A stretch of 64,000 nucleotides of DNA from Inquilinus limosus_F (GCF_051487185.1 NZ_JAHVDK010000014.1:123357-187356), one strand, 5' to 3'. Positions 55,777 through 64,000 are shown, counted from the first letter of the stretch. Numbers and translations: made by a program. Notes: generated from the letters alone by a model not told the origin.

Positions 55777-56469
55777 TCAGGCCTCTACCCTCTCGCGCAC
55801 CTCTGCAGGCAGCGCCTCCCAGAGACGAACGAGCTCGCCGACGGAATTCAGCTGCATCTTGCGCATGACGTTGCTGCGGTGAAGCTTGACGGTGACCTCG
55901 CTGATGGCAAGGTCATAGGCGATCTGCTTGTTGAGGCGCCCCAGCGCCACGGCGCACATCACCTGCCGCTCGCGGGGGGTCAGGGTCTTGTACCGGTCGA
56001 CATGCCGCCGGGCGATCCGGGCCTTGGCGCGCTGCGCGGCATCCATCGCAACGCCCGCGAACACGGCATCCAGCAGCGTCTGGTCGCGCACCGGCTTGGT
56101 CAGGAAATCCACGGCGCCGGCCTTCATCGCCTGGACCGTCATGGGGATGTCGCCATGCCCGGTCAGGAAGATGATCGGCTTGGGGTTGCCGTTCTGGGCC
56201 AGATGATGCTGCAGATCGAGGCCGCTCGCCCCTGGCATTCGCACATCGAGGATCATGCAGCCGGGGCTGTCCAATAGGTCGGCGTCAAGGAATTCGCGGG
56301 TCGAAGCGAAGCAGACCGGCTGGAGGCCCGCCGACAGCATCAACTCCGACAGCGCCTCTCGAACCGGCTCATGGTCGTCGACAATGATGACGAGCGGTTG
56401 CTCCGCCTCGCTCCTCCGCTGCGGCGATAACGGCGCCGATCTCCCTAGGAGCGGCTGGTCAACATGCAT
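55777..56469 (-). CDS. FixJ/NarL-type response regulator (third regulator of the array)
   Basis: This 230-residue regulator starts at an ATG with GGAGGG upstream. The receiver domain covers about 25-145 with phospho-acceptor Asp75 (CMILDVRMPG), and the LuxR-type helix-turn-helix about 160-222 (TLTPRERQVMCAVALGRLNKQIAYDLAISEVTVKLHRSNVMRKM). Like FixJ it should activate transcription when phosphorylated. It overlaps the preceding single-domain regulator by 11 bp and is the last gene of the operon. Confidence 0.92.
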   Translation of the reverse strand: MHVDQPLLGRSAPLSPQRRSEAEQPLVIIVDDHEPVREALSELMLSAGLQPVCFASTREFLDADLLDSPGCMILDVRMPGASGLDLQHHLAQNGNPKPIIFLTGHGDIPMTVQAMKAGAVDFLTKPVRDQTLLDAVFAGVAMDAAQRAKARIARRHVDRYKTLTPRERQVMCAVALGRLNKQIAYDLAISEVTVKLHRSNVMRKMQLNSVGELVRLWEALPAEVRERVEA

Positions 56470-56851
56470 GATCACCCTCCATGTCTCGATTGCGTAAGGC
56501 GTCGCCGACGGCCGCAAGCAGGGCCTTGGCGTCGAAGGGCTTGCGGAAGAACCCGCTGATGCCCTGGGCTCGGTCCTGATCCGCGATTTCGTGGCGGCCG
56601 GTGATCAGGAACACCGGCAGCTCCGGACGCACCTTCTTCACCAGGTCACGGAGTTCGAAGCCGTCCATGCCAGGCATCCCGATGTCGGTGATGAGCAGGT
56701 CCAGGCCCGACAGTCCGTTGATCAGCAGCGACCCCGCCGACGAGAAGCTGCGGGCCACATAGCCCGCGGACTCCAGAAGGTCCCCCACCGACTCGAGCAG
56801 TCTTGGATCGTCGTCAACAATCGCTACGACAGGTCTTCTTCCCTTGCTCAC
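56459..56851 (-). CDS. Single-domain response regulator (receiver only)
   Basis: This 130-residue receiver domain has no output domain. The acidic pocket is DDD near 13-15, phospho-acceptor Asp56 (LLITDIGMPG) and Lys104 (FFRKPFD). It overlaps the FixJ-type genes on both sides (4 bp and 11 bp). It could be a phosphate sink or relay for the kinase, or a competitor for the two DNA-binding regulators; the sequence does not decide. Confidence 0.92.
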   Translation of the reverse strand: MSKGRRPVVAIVDDDPRLLESVGDLLESAGYVARSFSSAGSLLINGLSGLDLLITDIGMPGMDGFELRDLVKKVRPELPVFLITGRHEIADQDRAQGISGFFRKPFDAKALLAAVGDALRNRDMEGDHAC

Positions 56852-57492
56852 TCAATTCCCTCCCGTCGGCGCGAGTGGGTGATCGGTATGTCCAATCTCT
56901 CCGCGATGCGCACGAGATCGGCGAGCGATGCTGCCGCCATTTTCTGCATCACGTTCCTTCTGTGGATTTGCAGCGTGACCTCGCTGATCCCCAGCTCTGC
57001 GGCGGCCTGCTTGTTGAGAAGACCGCTCACCACGAGGGGCAGCACCTCACGTTCGCGCGGCGTCAGGTCGAGGTAGCGTTGCCTCAAGACACGAAGTTCG
57101 GCACGCTCCGACCTGTTTTCCCGATCCTGGGCGATCGCCGCCTGGACTGCGGCCATCAGGTCCGCATCGCTGAAGGGCTTGGTCAGGAAGTCCACGGCGC
57201 CATGCTTGATCGCGCGCACCGAGGACGAGATATCGCCATGCCCCGTGATGAAAACGATCGGGGGATGGATATGGTGGGACAGCTGCTTCTGAAGCTCCAG
57301 GCCGTTGATGTCGGGCAGCTCGACATCGAGGATCAGGCATGCGGGGAGATCGGGCTTCGCAGAGGCGACGTAGTCCGCGGCAGCGGCGAAGGTCTCGGCT
57401 CGCCATCCCAAGGACTCCAGCAGCTCGCCGACCGCCTCGCGCACCCTGGCATCGTCGTCCACCACGAAGACGATCTCCTCGCGCGGGCTCAT
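56848..57492 (-). CDS. FixJ-family response regulator
   Basis: This 214-residue protein has a receiver domain with Asp56 (CLILDVELPD) and Lys (LTKPFSD), then a LuxR-type DNA-binding domain at about 140-205 (DLTPREREVLPLVVSGLLNKQAAAELGISEVTLQIHRRNVMQKM). It overlaps the kinase stop by 4 bp and the receiver-only gene by 4 bp. Its DNA-binding helix is very close to that of the regulator at 55777, so the two may recognise related sites. Confidence 0.93.
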   Translation of the reverse strand: MSPREEIVFVVDDDARVREAVGELLESLGWRAETFAAAADYVASAKPDLPACLILDVELPDINGLELQKQLSHHIHPPIVFITGHGDISSSVRAIKHGAVDFLTKPFSDADLMAAVQAAIAQDRENRSERAELRVLRQRYLDLTPREREVLPLVVSGLLNKQAAAELGISEVTLQIHRRNVMQKMAAASLADLVRIAERLDIPITHSRRREGIE

Positions 57493-59918
57493 GCTGCCTC
57501 GCTCGCTGTCAGCGGAAGCGTGAAGGCGACGGTCGCCCCGCCCGGCTCGTTGTTGGCGGTCCAGAGGCGCCCCCTATGCGATTCGATGATCGAACGGCAG
57601 ATGGCGAGCCCCATGCCCATCCCATGCTGCTTGGTCGTGAAGAACGGTTCGAAGACGCGCTCGGGATCCTTGAAACCCGGTCCGGCGTCGCGAACCTCGA
57701 CGCGGACCGCGTCGGGGCCGTCACGGCAGGAGCGGATCTGGAGCGCACGTTCGCCGTCGACCACGGCATCCATCGCCTCGATCCCGTTCCGGATCAGGTT
57801 CACGATCACCTGCTGCACCTGGACACGATCGAGCGCGATCGACGGCAGGTCCGGCTCGAGAGTCGTCCTGATGCGGACGTCCTTCACTGCGATCTCGTCG
57901 GCCATCAGCCGGCAGACCTCACTGATCAGGCGGTTGACGTCTTCAGAGGACCTGGTGTGCGGCGTTTGTCGGAACAGGGCGCGGATGCGGCTGATGACAT
58001 CCGCAGCCGAGTTGGCGTCGCGGGTGATGCGTTCGGCGGTGATCTTCGCGCGCTCGATGTTCGGAGGATCGGCGGACAGCCAGCGGTGGCAGGCGTGGGA
58101 ATTGGCGACAATCGCTGCCAGCGGCTGATTCACCTCATGCGCGATCGAGGCGGAAAGCTCGGCCAGGCTTGCCGCCTGGGTCGCCTGCGCGAGCCTGCCC
58201 GAGGCGCGCCGCAGCGCGTCTTCGGCGCGCACCTGATCGTCGATGTCGTGGCAGAGGCCGAACCATTGGACGATGTGCCCATCCTCATCCCGCAGCGGCT
58301 CGGCGCGGCCCGACATCCAGCGATACTCGCCATCCGCACGACGCAGGCGATACTTCATGGAGAAGATCTCGCCGGTGGCGAGGCAGCGCCCGAACACGTC
58401 GTTCACCTCGGCCGTGTCGTCCGGGTGAAAGATCGTGGCCATCACCACCTCCAGCCGCATCCTGTCCGTCATGTCGACGCCGAGAAAGTCCGCCATGTGC
58501 TTGTTGAGGAAGGTCGTTTCGCCCTCCGGGGTCACGCGCCAAAGGTGACTCGGAACCATGTCCACGAGCAGTGAAAGCTCCCGCTCCCGGGCCCGCAATG
58601 CCTCTTCGGCGTGCATCTGATCGTCGATGTCGTGACAGAGGCCGTACCACTGGAGGATGCGTCCCGAGGGATCCCGCATCGGCTCCGCCCGGCTCGACAT
58701 CCAGCGGTAGGCGCCGTCGTGGCGACGCAGCCGATAGCGCATGGCGAAGGTTTCGCCGGTCAGGAGGCAACGGCCGAGCGCGTCCCCGAACGCCATTGCG
58801 TCGTCCGGATGGACGGTGGCCTCGATCATGGCCGCCAGCCGGGTCATCCCCGATTTGTCTGTGTCCGCCACATCCAGCCCGAGAAAATCCACCATGCGCT
58901 TGTTGAAGAAGGTCGGCTCGCCGTCCGGTGTCAGACGCCAAACGTGGCTCGGAACCATGTCCACGAGTTGCGAGAGTTCCCCCTCCCGCTCCCGCAATGC
59001 CTCCACGCTTTGGCGCAAAGTATGCACTGCCAGCTGGTGCTGCCGGGATATGGCGGCCACGATGAGCGCCGATAATGCCGAGATGGCCAGAAAAAGCTGC
59101 AGCATGACCTGCCTGTGCTTCTGGGACTCGGGATCGCCGGCAAATTGGCTGGCGCCGGATACTGTGAATATCGCCGTGATCAGAGCGAGGAGGGCCAAGG
59201 TGAGAACGGCGCCTTTGAACTCGAAGCGCACCGCGGCCCAAAGCAGAGGCGGCATGATGATATAGGCGAAGGGCAGGTAACCGCTCAAGGACAGGGCAGC
59301 GACACCAAGAAAGATCAGCCCCAGGACGCAAGCTTCCACCCATCGCGCGGCCGAGAGCTGGGCCTTGCCGCGCCAGTTCTGCAACACGGCCAGCACCAGG
59401 GGCGCCACAATCAAGACCCCGGTGGCGTCCCCGATCCACCATAGAGGCCAGGCCGTCGCGAAGGATTGCGATTGTATGCCGAACCACGCAAGCGTCGCAC
59501 TTCCCACCGTGGCGCTGACGACTGGCGCAATTCCAGCGCCCAGTACGACGAATGCGAGAACGTCCTGCAAGGTTTCCAGCCGAACCGGGCGCCTGCAGGT
59601 CCGGTTCACGAGCCAAGCGCCAACCGCCGCTTCGAGAGCGTTGCCGATATAGATCAGGAAGGCCGCAGGCAGCGGACTGTGGAACCACAGGAAATTGCTG
59701 AACAGCTCAGCCAGACAGCCCCCCAGCACCCACCACGGCCAGCTGTGCCTGGAGGCGAGGACAAGCGTAGCCATGAAAAGCCCGCCCGGAGGCCAAATGG
59801 AAATACCTGTTCCAGGTACGATTGCGAGCGACTGAGCGAAGCCACAGCCCAAAACATAGGCCGCAATAAAAAGTCCCAGGTGCAAGAATTGGGGACGGTG
59901 TGACCAGACGCGCATCAT
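57489..59918 (-). CDS. MASE1-PAS-PAS hybrid-class sensor histidine kinase (FixL-like kinase core)
   Basis: This 809-residue protein has an N-terminal MASE1-type membrane sensor (about 10-295) with eight or so helices (ISIWPPGGLFMATLVLA, WPLWWIGDATGVLIVAPLVLA). PAS 1 starts at about 318 (LVDMVPSHVWRLTPDG) and PAS 2 at about 449 (LVDMVPSHLWRVTPEG); both end WYGLCHDIDDQ or WFGLCHDIDDQ, so they are an internal duplication. HisKA has His at about 594 (SIAHEVNQPLAAIV) and the ATPase N box is NLIRNGIEAMD near 709, with DAGPGF and GMGLAICRSIIE. No haem-binding His was assigned. It heads a four-gene operon with three response regulators. Confidence 0.93.
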   Translation of the reverse strand: MMRVWSHRPQFLHLGLFIAAYVLGCGFAQSLAIVPGTGISIWPPGGLFMATLVLASRHSWPWWVLGGCLAELFSNFLWFHSPLPAAFLIYIGNALEAAVGAWLVNRTCRRPVRLETLQDVLAFVVLGAGIAPVVSATVGSATLAWFGIQSQSFATAWPLWWIGDATGVLIVAPLVLAVLQNWRGKAQLSAARWVEACVLGLIFLGVAALSLSGYLPFAYIIMPPLLWAAVRFEFKGAVLTLALLALITAIFTVSGASQFAGDPESQKHRQVMLQLFLAISALSALIVAAISRQHQLAVHTLRQSVEALREREGELSQLVDMVPSHVWRLTPDGEPTFFNKRMVDFLGLDVADTDKSGMTRLAAMIEATVHPDDAMAFGDALGRCLLTGETFAMRYRLRRHDGAYRWMSSRAEPMRDPSGRILQWYGLCHDIDDQMHAEEALRARERELSLLVDMVPSHLWRVTPEGETTFLNKHMADFLGVDMTDRMRLEVVMATIFHPDDTAEVNDVFGRCLATGEIFSMKYRLRRADGEYRWMSGRAEPLRDEDGHIVQWFGLCHDIDDQVRAEDALRRASGRLAQATQAASLAELSASIAHEVNQPLAAIVANSHACHRWLSADPPNIERAKITAERITRDANSAADVISRIRALFRQTPHTRSSEDVNRLISEVCRLMADEIAVKDVRIRTTLEPDLPSIALDRVQVQQVIVNLIRNGIEAMDAVVDGERALQIRSCRDGPDAVRVEVRDAGPGFKDPERVFEPFFTTKQHGMGMGLAICRSIIESHRGRLWTANNEPGGATVAFTLPLTASEAA

Positions 59919-60387
59919 CGGCTGCTCCTACCGGAGAAAGAAGGCCTGGGGGACCGTCGACGTTCGTCTATTACCTCAATGTCTGGGGTGACGAAATCCG
60001 AGCTGGCGAAATGGCATCCATACTAATCCCGCCATGCCTCAACCGCACCTCATGGAAATCCATGCATTGCAGGGCGGTGTGACCGCTGCGGTCCAGAGCT
60101 TTGGGACGAACCCGGCCGGTCCGGCGAAGGTTGGGCCTGGCCCGGGCCTTCCAGGCCCACGGCCTTGCCACCGCCAATGTTGAAGCCGGCTTCAACGCCC
60201 ATTCCTCGAATCCGCCGCCGTCGCTCTCAAGGCCAGGCTGCGGCAGCAGCGGCAGCAGCGGCAGAAGGCGTCACAGGCGGAGAAGCGCTCATTTGTCCGG
60301 CTATTGACAGACCAGCGGGGCGGGTCCAGTGTATGTCCACAATATGGATATATGGTCCATTATATGGACAAACCGGAGGAAAGCGTC
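59919..60387. other. 469-bp divergent intergenic region
   Basis: Between the kinase (leftward) and cupin (rightward) genes. It has a tract of three CGGCAGCAG-type 9-bp units at about 60241-60267, a TTGACA at 60304-60309 and two GTCCA-N5-TGGA palindromes at 60335-60369. A short open frame across the repeat lacks a start signal and family features, and I do not call it a gene. Confidence 0.6.
60335..60369. promoter_or_regulatory. Tandem palindromic operators before the cupin gene
   Basis: Two 15-bp palindromes, GTCCACAATATGGAT (60335-60349) and GTCCATTATATGGAC (60355-60369), have centres 20 bp apart, two helical turns. The second is perfect. They end 6 bp before the GGAGGA ribosome site of the cupin gene. 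The IclR regulator encoded two genes downstream is the obvious candidate ligand-sensing repressor. Confidence 0.75.
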
Positions 60388-60909
60388 ATGCCAGCCGACG
60401 CCGACACCAAGCGGATGCCCTACCAGTATCCGAACCCGCCCGAAGCGCTGCGTGACATCGTCGTGCCCCACGCCATCCCGCAAGATGAGCGGATCTGGGT
60501 GCCGCAGGCAGAGAACGTCTGGTTCCGGCCGCTTTGCCTCAACATCTCAAGCGGTTACTGGATGAACCTCCTACGGGTTCGCAAGGCCGGCGTGCTCAGC
60601 CGCCACCGCCATCCCGGGCCGGTGCACGGCTTCGTGCTGAAGGGCAGCTGGCGTTATCTCGAGCATGACTGGGTCGCCACCGAGGGCAGCTACGTCTTCG
60701 AGCCGCCGGGCGAGACCCATACCCTGGTGGTCGACGAGGATGTCGAGGAGATGATCACCTATTTCCAGGTCAACGGCGTCATGTACTACGTCGACCCCTG
60801 GGGCAAGCACACCGGCTACGAGGACGTGTTCACCAAGCTGGATATGTGCCGCAAGCATTACACCGAAGTCGGGCTGGGCGCGGACTACGTCGATCAGTTC
60901 ATCCGTTGA
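60388..60909 (+). CDS. Cupin dioxygenase, 2,4'-dihydroxyacetophenone/acetylacetone dioxygenase-like
   Basis: This 173-residue single-cupin protein starts at an ATG with GGAGGA 7 nt upstream; earlier ATGs overlap the operators. Metal-ligand candidates are His73, His75 and His80 (SRHRHPGPVHGFVLKG) and His111 (PPGETHTLVV), as in non-haem iron or related metal cupins. The flanking segments (VWFRPLCLNISSGYW, WRYLEHDWVATEGSYVFEPPG) resemble the family of dioxygenases that cleave carbon-carbon bonds next to ketones. The substrate is unproven. It is followed by an SDR and an IclR gene, forming a small catabolic operon. Confidence 0.82.
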   Translation: MPADADTKRMPYQYPNPPEALRDIVVPHAIPQDERIWVPQAENVWFRPLCLNISSGYWMNLLRVRKAGVLSRHRHPGPVHGFVLKGSWRYLEHDWVATEGSYVFEPPGETHTLVVDEDVEEMITYFQVNGVMYYVDPWGKHTGYEDVFTKLDMCRKHYTEVGLGADYVDQFIR

Positions 60910-60928
60910 GCACCGGGCGGAGATTCGC

Positions 60929-61651
60929 ATGACATTCCAGCCCGATCTCTTCGCCGGCCGCACGGCGCTCGTCTCCGGCGGCACCCAGGGCATCGGCGCC
61001 GCGGTGGCGGCGGAGCTGGCGCGGCTGGGCGCCACCGTGATCGCCGCCGGCCTCGCCCCGGCCGCGGGCGCGGAGCCGCCGCAGGGCGCGCGCCTGGCCG
61101 AGCTCGACGTCACCGACCCGGCGGCGGTCGAGGCGCTGGTCGGCGGGCTCGACCGGCTCGACATCCTGGTCAACTGCGCCGGGGTGATCCGCCGCGGCGC
61201 GGAGCACGATCCGGCGGTGTTCGAGGAGGTCCTGGCCGTCAACCTGACCGGCACGATGCGGCTCTGCGCCGCCGCCCGCCCGCTGCTGAAGGAGGCGAAG
61301 GGCTGCATCGTCAACACCGCCTCGATGCTCAGCTTCTTCGGCGGCGGGCTGGTGCCGGGCTACAGCGCCAGCAAGGGCGGGGTGCTGCAACTGACCAAAT
61401 CGCTCGCCATCGCCTATGCAAAGGACGGCATCCGGGTGAACGCAGTGGCGCCGGGCTGGATCGCCACGCCGCTGACCCAGGCGCTGCAGGATGACCCGGC
61501 CCGCTCCGGCGCCATCCTGGCCCGCACCCCGATGGGCCGCTGGGGCCGGCCGGAGGACGTGGCTCACGCCGTCGCCTTCCTGTGCAGCCCGGCCGCCGGC
61601 TTCATCACCGGCGTGGCGCTGCCGGTCGATGGCGGCTATCTCGTCGCCTGA
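60929..61651 (+). CDS. SDR-family oxidoreductase
   Basis: This 240-residue classical short-chain dehydrogenase has a coenzyme motif SGGTQGIG at about 16-23, NCAG near 82-85, Ser132, and Tyr145-x3-Lys149 (GYSASKGG). The AELDVTD segment after the second strand has Asp at the usual NAD-discriminating region, though cofactor choice is uncertain. It probably oxidises or reduces an intermediate of the pathway of the neighbouring cupin. It starts 19 nt after the cupin stop. Confidence 0.93.
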   Translation: MTFQPDLFAGRTALVSGGTQGIGAAVAAELARLGATVIAAGLAPAAGAEPPQGARLAELDVTDPAAVEALVGGLDRLDILVNCAGVIRRGAEHDPAVFEEVLAVNLTGTMRLCAAARPLLKEAKGCIVNTASMLSFFGGGLVPGYSASKGGVLQLTKSLAIAYAKDGIRVNAVAPGWIATPLTQALQDDPARSGAILARTPMGRWGRPEDVAHAVAFLCSPAAGFITGVALPVDGGYLVA

Positions 61652-61669
61652 CCGGGCGAGGGGGACACG

Positions 61670-62452
61670 ATGGGGCAGGGCGGTTCGGCGGCGGTGCAGG
61701 GGGCGGCGGCCTTCGGCAAGGCGATGGCGGTGCTGCAGGCCGTGGCCGATGCGGCCGAGCCGGTCTCCGTGGCCCAGATCGCTCGCGTCACCAACCATCC
61801 GCGGCCGACCGTGCACCGCATCGTCGCGGCGCTTGCGGCCGAGGGGATGCTGGCGGAGATGCCGCGCGGCGGCGCCTTCGGCCTCGGCCCGCGGCTGATG
61901 GCGCTGGCCGCCCGCGCCTGGGACCGGTTCGAGCTGCGCCTGATCGCGGCGGAGGAGCTGGCGAAGCTGCGCGACGCGACCGGCGAGACCGTGCACCTCG
62001 CCGTCCGCAGCGGGCAAGAGATGATCTATGTCGACAAGCTGGAGAGCCCGCGCGCGGTGCGCATGGCCTCGCGCATCGGCACCCGCGTGCCGCTCCATTC
62101 CAGCTCGGTCGGCAAGGCGTGGCTCGCGGCGCTGCCGCCGGCCGAGGCCGCGGCGCTGCTGCCGAAGCTCGACCTCGTGGCGATGACGCCGCAGACACTG
62201 ACGACGGTCGAGGCGCTGGCGGCGGAGATCGAGCGCATCCGCGCCCGCGGCTACGCCATCGACGCGGAGGAGAACGAGGCCGAGATCTGGTGCTACGGCG
62301 CCGCGATCGAGGGGGCGGGCGGGGCGATCGGCTGCATCAGCGTCAGCATCCCGAAATACCGCGCCGCGACCGACGACCCCGAGCGCTACGCCGGGCCGCT
62401 GCTGGCCTGCTGCCGCCGCATCGCCGCGCTGGCGGCCGAGGGGGTGCGGTGA
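61670..62452 (+). CDS. IclR-family transcriptional regulator
   Basis: This 260-residue protein has an N-terminal winged helix at about 13-75 (GKAMAVLQAVADAAEPVSVAQIARVTNHPRPTVHRIVAAL). The effector-binding domain covers about 85-255 with LRDATGETVHLAV, LHSSSVGKAWLAALP and the GYAIDAEENEAEIWCYGAAI segment, diagnostic for IclR. It lies 18 nt after the SDR stop, in the same operon as the genes it probably controls. The tandem palindromes upstream of the cupin gene are its likely site. Confidence 0.93.
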   Translation: MGQGGSAAVQGAAAFGKAMAVLQAVADAAEPVSVAQIARVTNHPRPTVHRIVAALAAEGMLAEMPRGGAFGLGPRLMALAARAWDRFELRLIAAEELAKLRDATGETVHLAVRSGQEMIYVDKLESPRAVRMASRIGTRVPLHSSSVGKAWLAALPPAEAAALLPKLDLVAMTPQTLTTVEALAAEIERIRARGYAIDAEENEAEIWCYGAAIEGAGGAIGCISVSIPKYRAATDDPERYAGPLLACCRRIAALAAEGVR

Positions 62453-62480
62453 ACGTGTGGAGGTTTCGTGAAATCCGCCC

Positions 62481-62509
62481 TTGCCTCGGACGTCCGAAGC
62501 TCCGATATA
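62481..62509 (+). promoter_or_regulatory. Promoter of the SRP RNA gene
   Basis: TTGCCT (62481-62486) and GATATA (62504-62509) are separated by 17 nt. The predicted RNA 5' end at 62516 is 7 nt after the -10 hexamer, as expected. Confidence 0.7.
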
Positions 62510-62515
62510 GGGCGC

Positions 62516-62610
62516 GGGAGATCGGCGCGGGCGTGTCCCTCGCCAACCCGGTCAGGTCCGGAAGGAAGCAGCCGTAACGAGTTTCGGCACGGGTCGTTGC
62601 CGGTCTCCCA
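62516..62610 (+). ncRNA. ffs: Signal recognition particle RNA (4.5S RNA)
   Basis: Small bacterial SRP RNA. The universally conserved domain IV loop appears as GGTCAGGTCCGGAAGGAAGC and CAGCC at about 62550-62574. The terminal helix pairs GGAGATCGGC (5') with GCCGGTCTCC (3', one G-U), giving an RNA of about 95 nt. It binds Ffh for co-translational membrane targeting. Its position just upstream of dnaX is common in alphaproteobacteria. The exact ends are estimated from pairing and the promoter. Confidence 0.95.
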
Positions 62611-62694
62611 CCTTCCATCCTTCGATCGCTCATCGCCCGACGGGTCGTGCTTCGCCCTTTCGACCGCCGGCCCCATTCCCTATGATCGCGCGCC

Positions 62695-64000
62695 ATGAGC
62701 GATGACGCAGCCCTGCCCCTGATCGGACCAGACGACGCGCCGCAGCCGGCCAAGCCGGCGGCCTACCGCGTGCTCGCCCGGAAGTACCGGCCGACCACCT
62801 TCGCCGACATGATCGGCCAGGACGCGCTGGTGCGTACCCTGACCAACGCCATCGGCTCGGGCCGGCTGGCGCATGCCTTCGTGCTGACCGGGGTGCGCGG
62901 CGTCGGCAAGACCACCACGGCGCGGATCCTGGCCCGGGCGCTGAACTGCGTCGGGCCGGACGGACAGGGCGGGCCGACCGCCCATCCCTGCGGCGTGTGC
63001 GAGCCCTGCCGCACCATCCTGCAGGACCGCAACGTCGATGTGATGGAGATGGACGCCGCCAGCCGCACCGGCGTCGACGACATCCGCGAGATCATCGACG
63101 GCGTGCGCTACGGCCCGGTGGCGTCGCGGTACAAGGTCTACATCATCGACGAAGTGCACATGCTCTCCAAAAATGCCTTCAACGCGCTGTTGAAGACATT
63201 GGAAGAACCGCCGCCGCATGTGAAATTTGTCTTCGCCACCACCGAAATCCGCAAGGTCCCGGTGACGGTGCTGTCGCGCTGCCAGCGCTTCGACCTGCGC
63301 CGCATCGGCGCCGACCAGCTGCACGCCTATTTCACCCAGATCCTGGAGAAGGAAGGCGTGGCGGCGGAGCCGGAGGCGGTCGGCATGATCGCCCGCGCCG
63401 CCGACGGCTCGGCGCGCGACGGGCTGTCGCTGCTGGACCAGGCCATCGCCCAGGGCACGCCGGCCGGCGACAGGCCCTTTATCGCCGCCGCCCAGGTGCG
63501 CGAGATGCTTGGCCTGGCCGACCGCTCCAGCGTCGTCGACATCCTCGAGGCCGCCTTCGCCGGCGAGGGCCCCCGCATGCTGGAAGGGCTGGAGGCGGCG
63601 CGCCGGGCCGGCGCCGACCCGCAATCGGTGCTGAGCGACCTGCTCGATTTCGTCCATTTCGTCACCCGCGCCCGCATGGTGCCTGCGGTCCTCGAGGATC
63701 CGGCGGTGCCGGAGGTCGAACGCAAGCGCGGCGGCGCCCTGGCCGAGACGCTGTCGCTGCCGGCCCTGGCCCGGGCTTGGCAGACCCTGCTGAAGGGGGC
63801 GGGAGAGGTGCAGGCCGCGCCGAACCCGCAGGCGGCGCTGGAGATGGTGCTGATCCGCCTGCTCTATATGAGCGACCTGCCCAGCCCGGGCGAGCTGGTC
63901 CGCAAGTTCGGTGATCTGCAGGCCCAAGGGGCGGTGACCCCCGGCCCGGCCCCGGCACCCGGGCCTGGCGGCGGCGCCCGGATGGCGGCGTCGGGCGCCG
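62695..64000 (+). CDS. dnaX: DNA polymerase III subunits gamma and tau (partial, 3' end outside window)
   Basis: Clamp-loader ATPase; 435 residues are visible and the frame is open to the window edge. The ATG at 62695 is followed by an alphaproteobacterial N-terminal extension (MSDDAALPLIGPDDAP), then VLARKYRPTTFADMIGQ. Walker A is GVRGVGKTTTARIL. A Cys4 zinc module (CVG, CGVCEPC) follows, then Walker B with YIIDEVHMLSKNAFNALLKTLEEPP, sensor 1 and the SRC motif (LSRCQRFDLRR). The Pro/Gly/Ala linker typical of domain III-IV begins near residue 415. Transcription may be shared with or separate from ffs. Confidence 0.96.
   Translation, partial: MSDDAALPLIGPDDAPQPAKPAAYRVLARKYRPTTFADMIGQDALVRTLTNAIGSGRLAHAFVLTGVRGVGKTTTARILARALNCVGPDGQGGPTAHPCGVCEPCRTILQDRNVDVMEMDAASRTGVDDIREIIDGVRYGPVASRYKVYIIDEVHMLSKNAFNALLKTLEEPPPHVKFVFATTEIRKVPVTVLSRCQRFDLRRIGADQLHAYFTQILEKEGVAAEPEAVGMIARAADGSARDGLSLLDQAIAQGTPAGDRPFIAAAQVREMLGLADRSSVVDILEAAFAGEGPRMLEGLEAARRAGADPQSVLSDLLDFVHFVTRARMVPAVLEDPAVPEVERKRGGALAETLSLPALARAWQTLLKGAGEVQAAPNPQAALEMVLIRLLYMSDLPSPGELVRKFGDLQAQGAVTPGPAPAPGPGGGARMAASGA

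Noticed and set aside
60101..60455. Short open frames across the CGGCAGCAG repeat upstream of the cupin gene
   Set aside because: Ala-rich low-complexity readings with no ribosome site, running into the operator region. Left as intergenic.

Overview
The window is high-GC DNA from an alphaproteobacterium, most likely a member of Rhodospirillales (Azospirillum/Inquilinus-like; the genus is inference only). Supporting points are: an SRP RNA gene directly upstream of dnaX; the block uvrC-pgsA-moaD/moaE; an alphaproteobacterial LexA box (GTTC-N7-GTTC) in front of uvrB; the MarR + OmpR-type pair beside a branched-chain aminotransferase; and scattered 'GTCATTGCGAG...CTCGCAATGAC' intergenic palindromes. 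No tRNA, CRISPR array, transposase or prophage was seen. Most of the window looks like a core chromosome with accessory inserts.

Layout. 1-3.1 kb: start of a leftward gene, a secreted subtilisin-like protease, a small Asn-Ser-Ser-Ser repeat protein and a DUF6065-like protein. 3.1-7.5 kb (minus): a possible six-gene operon, MarR regulator, OmpR-type regulator, EnvZ-type kinase, VOC protein, ECF sigma and anti-sigma, divergent from ilvE. 8.5-12 kb: a TonB-dependent siderophore receptor and a divergent metal-chelate binding protein around a Fur-box-like site, then an MFS exporter. 13.4-18.6 kb (minus): uvrC, pgsA, mobB, moeA, moaD, moaE. 19-22.2 kb (minus): uvrB coupled to a pteridine-reductase-like SDR, under a LexA-box promoter. 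22.2-26.6 kb: a DHA2 exporter, a dus gene, and an ECF42-type sigma with its DGPF/YCII partner. 26.7-31.8 kb (minus): a large RTX extracellular nuclease, a BMP-family binding protein and a PxpA homologue. 32.2-35.5 kb: a 1114-residue LysM-containing protein of unknown function behind a perfect 12-bp leader hairpin. 35.7-43.5 kb (minus): an oligopeptide ABC importer (two YejA-like binding proteins, YejB, YejE, YejF).

43.6-48.1 kb: a membrane-anchored cytochrome c, kdsB-pheA, a small membrane protein, a VapBC module and nudC. 48.2-52.8 kb: a tripartite tricarboxylate transporter (TctC-TctB-TctA) followed by an amidase. 52.9-55.7 kb: a second metal-chelate binding protein behind a Fur-like site, a carboxymuconolactone-decarboxylase remnant and an MFS gene with atypical codon use. 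55.8-59.9 kb (minus): a MASE1-PAS-PAS histidine kinase with three response regulators. 60.4-62.5 kb: a cupin dioxygenase, an SDR and an IclR regulator with tandem operators. 62.5 kb to the end: SRP RNA and dnaX (cut by the window edge).

The best candidates for new biology are the orphan 1114-residue LysM protein with its structured leader, the protease/NSSS-repeat pair, the one-kinase/three-regulator array, and the two orphan Fur-associated binding proteins with a CC motif at the same residue positions.
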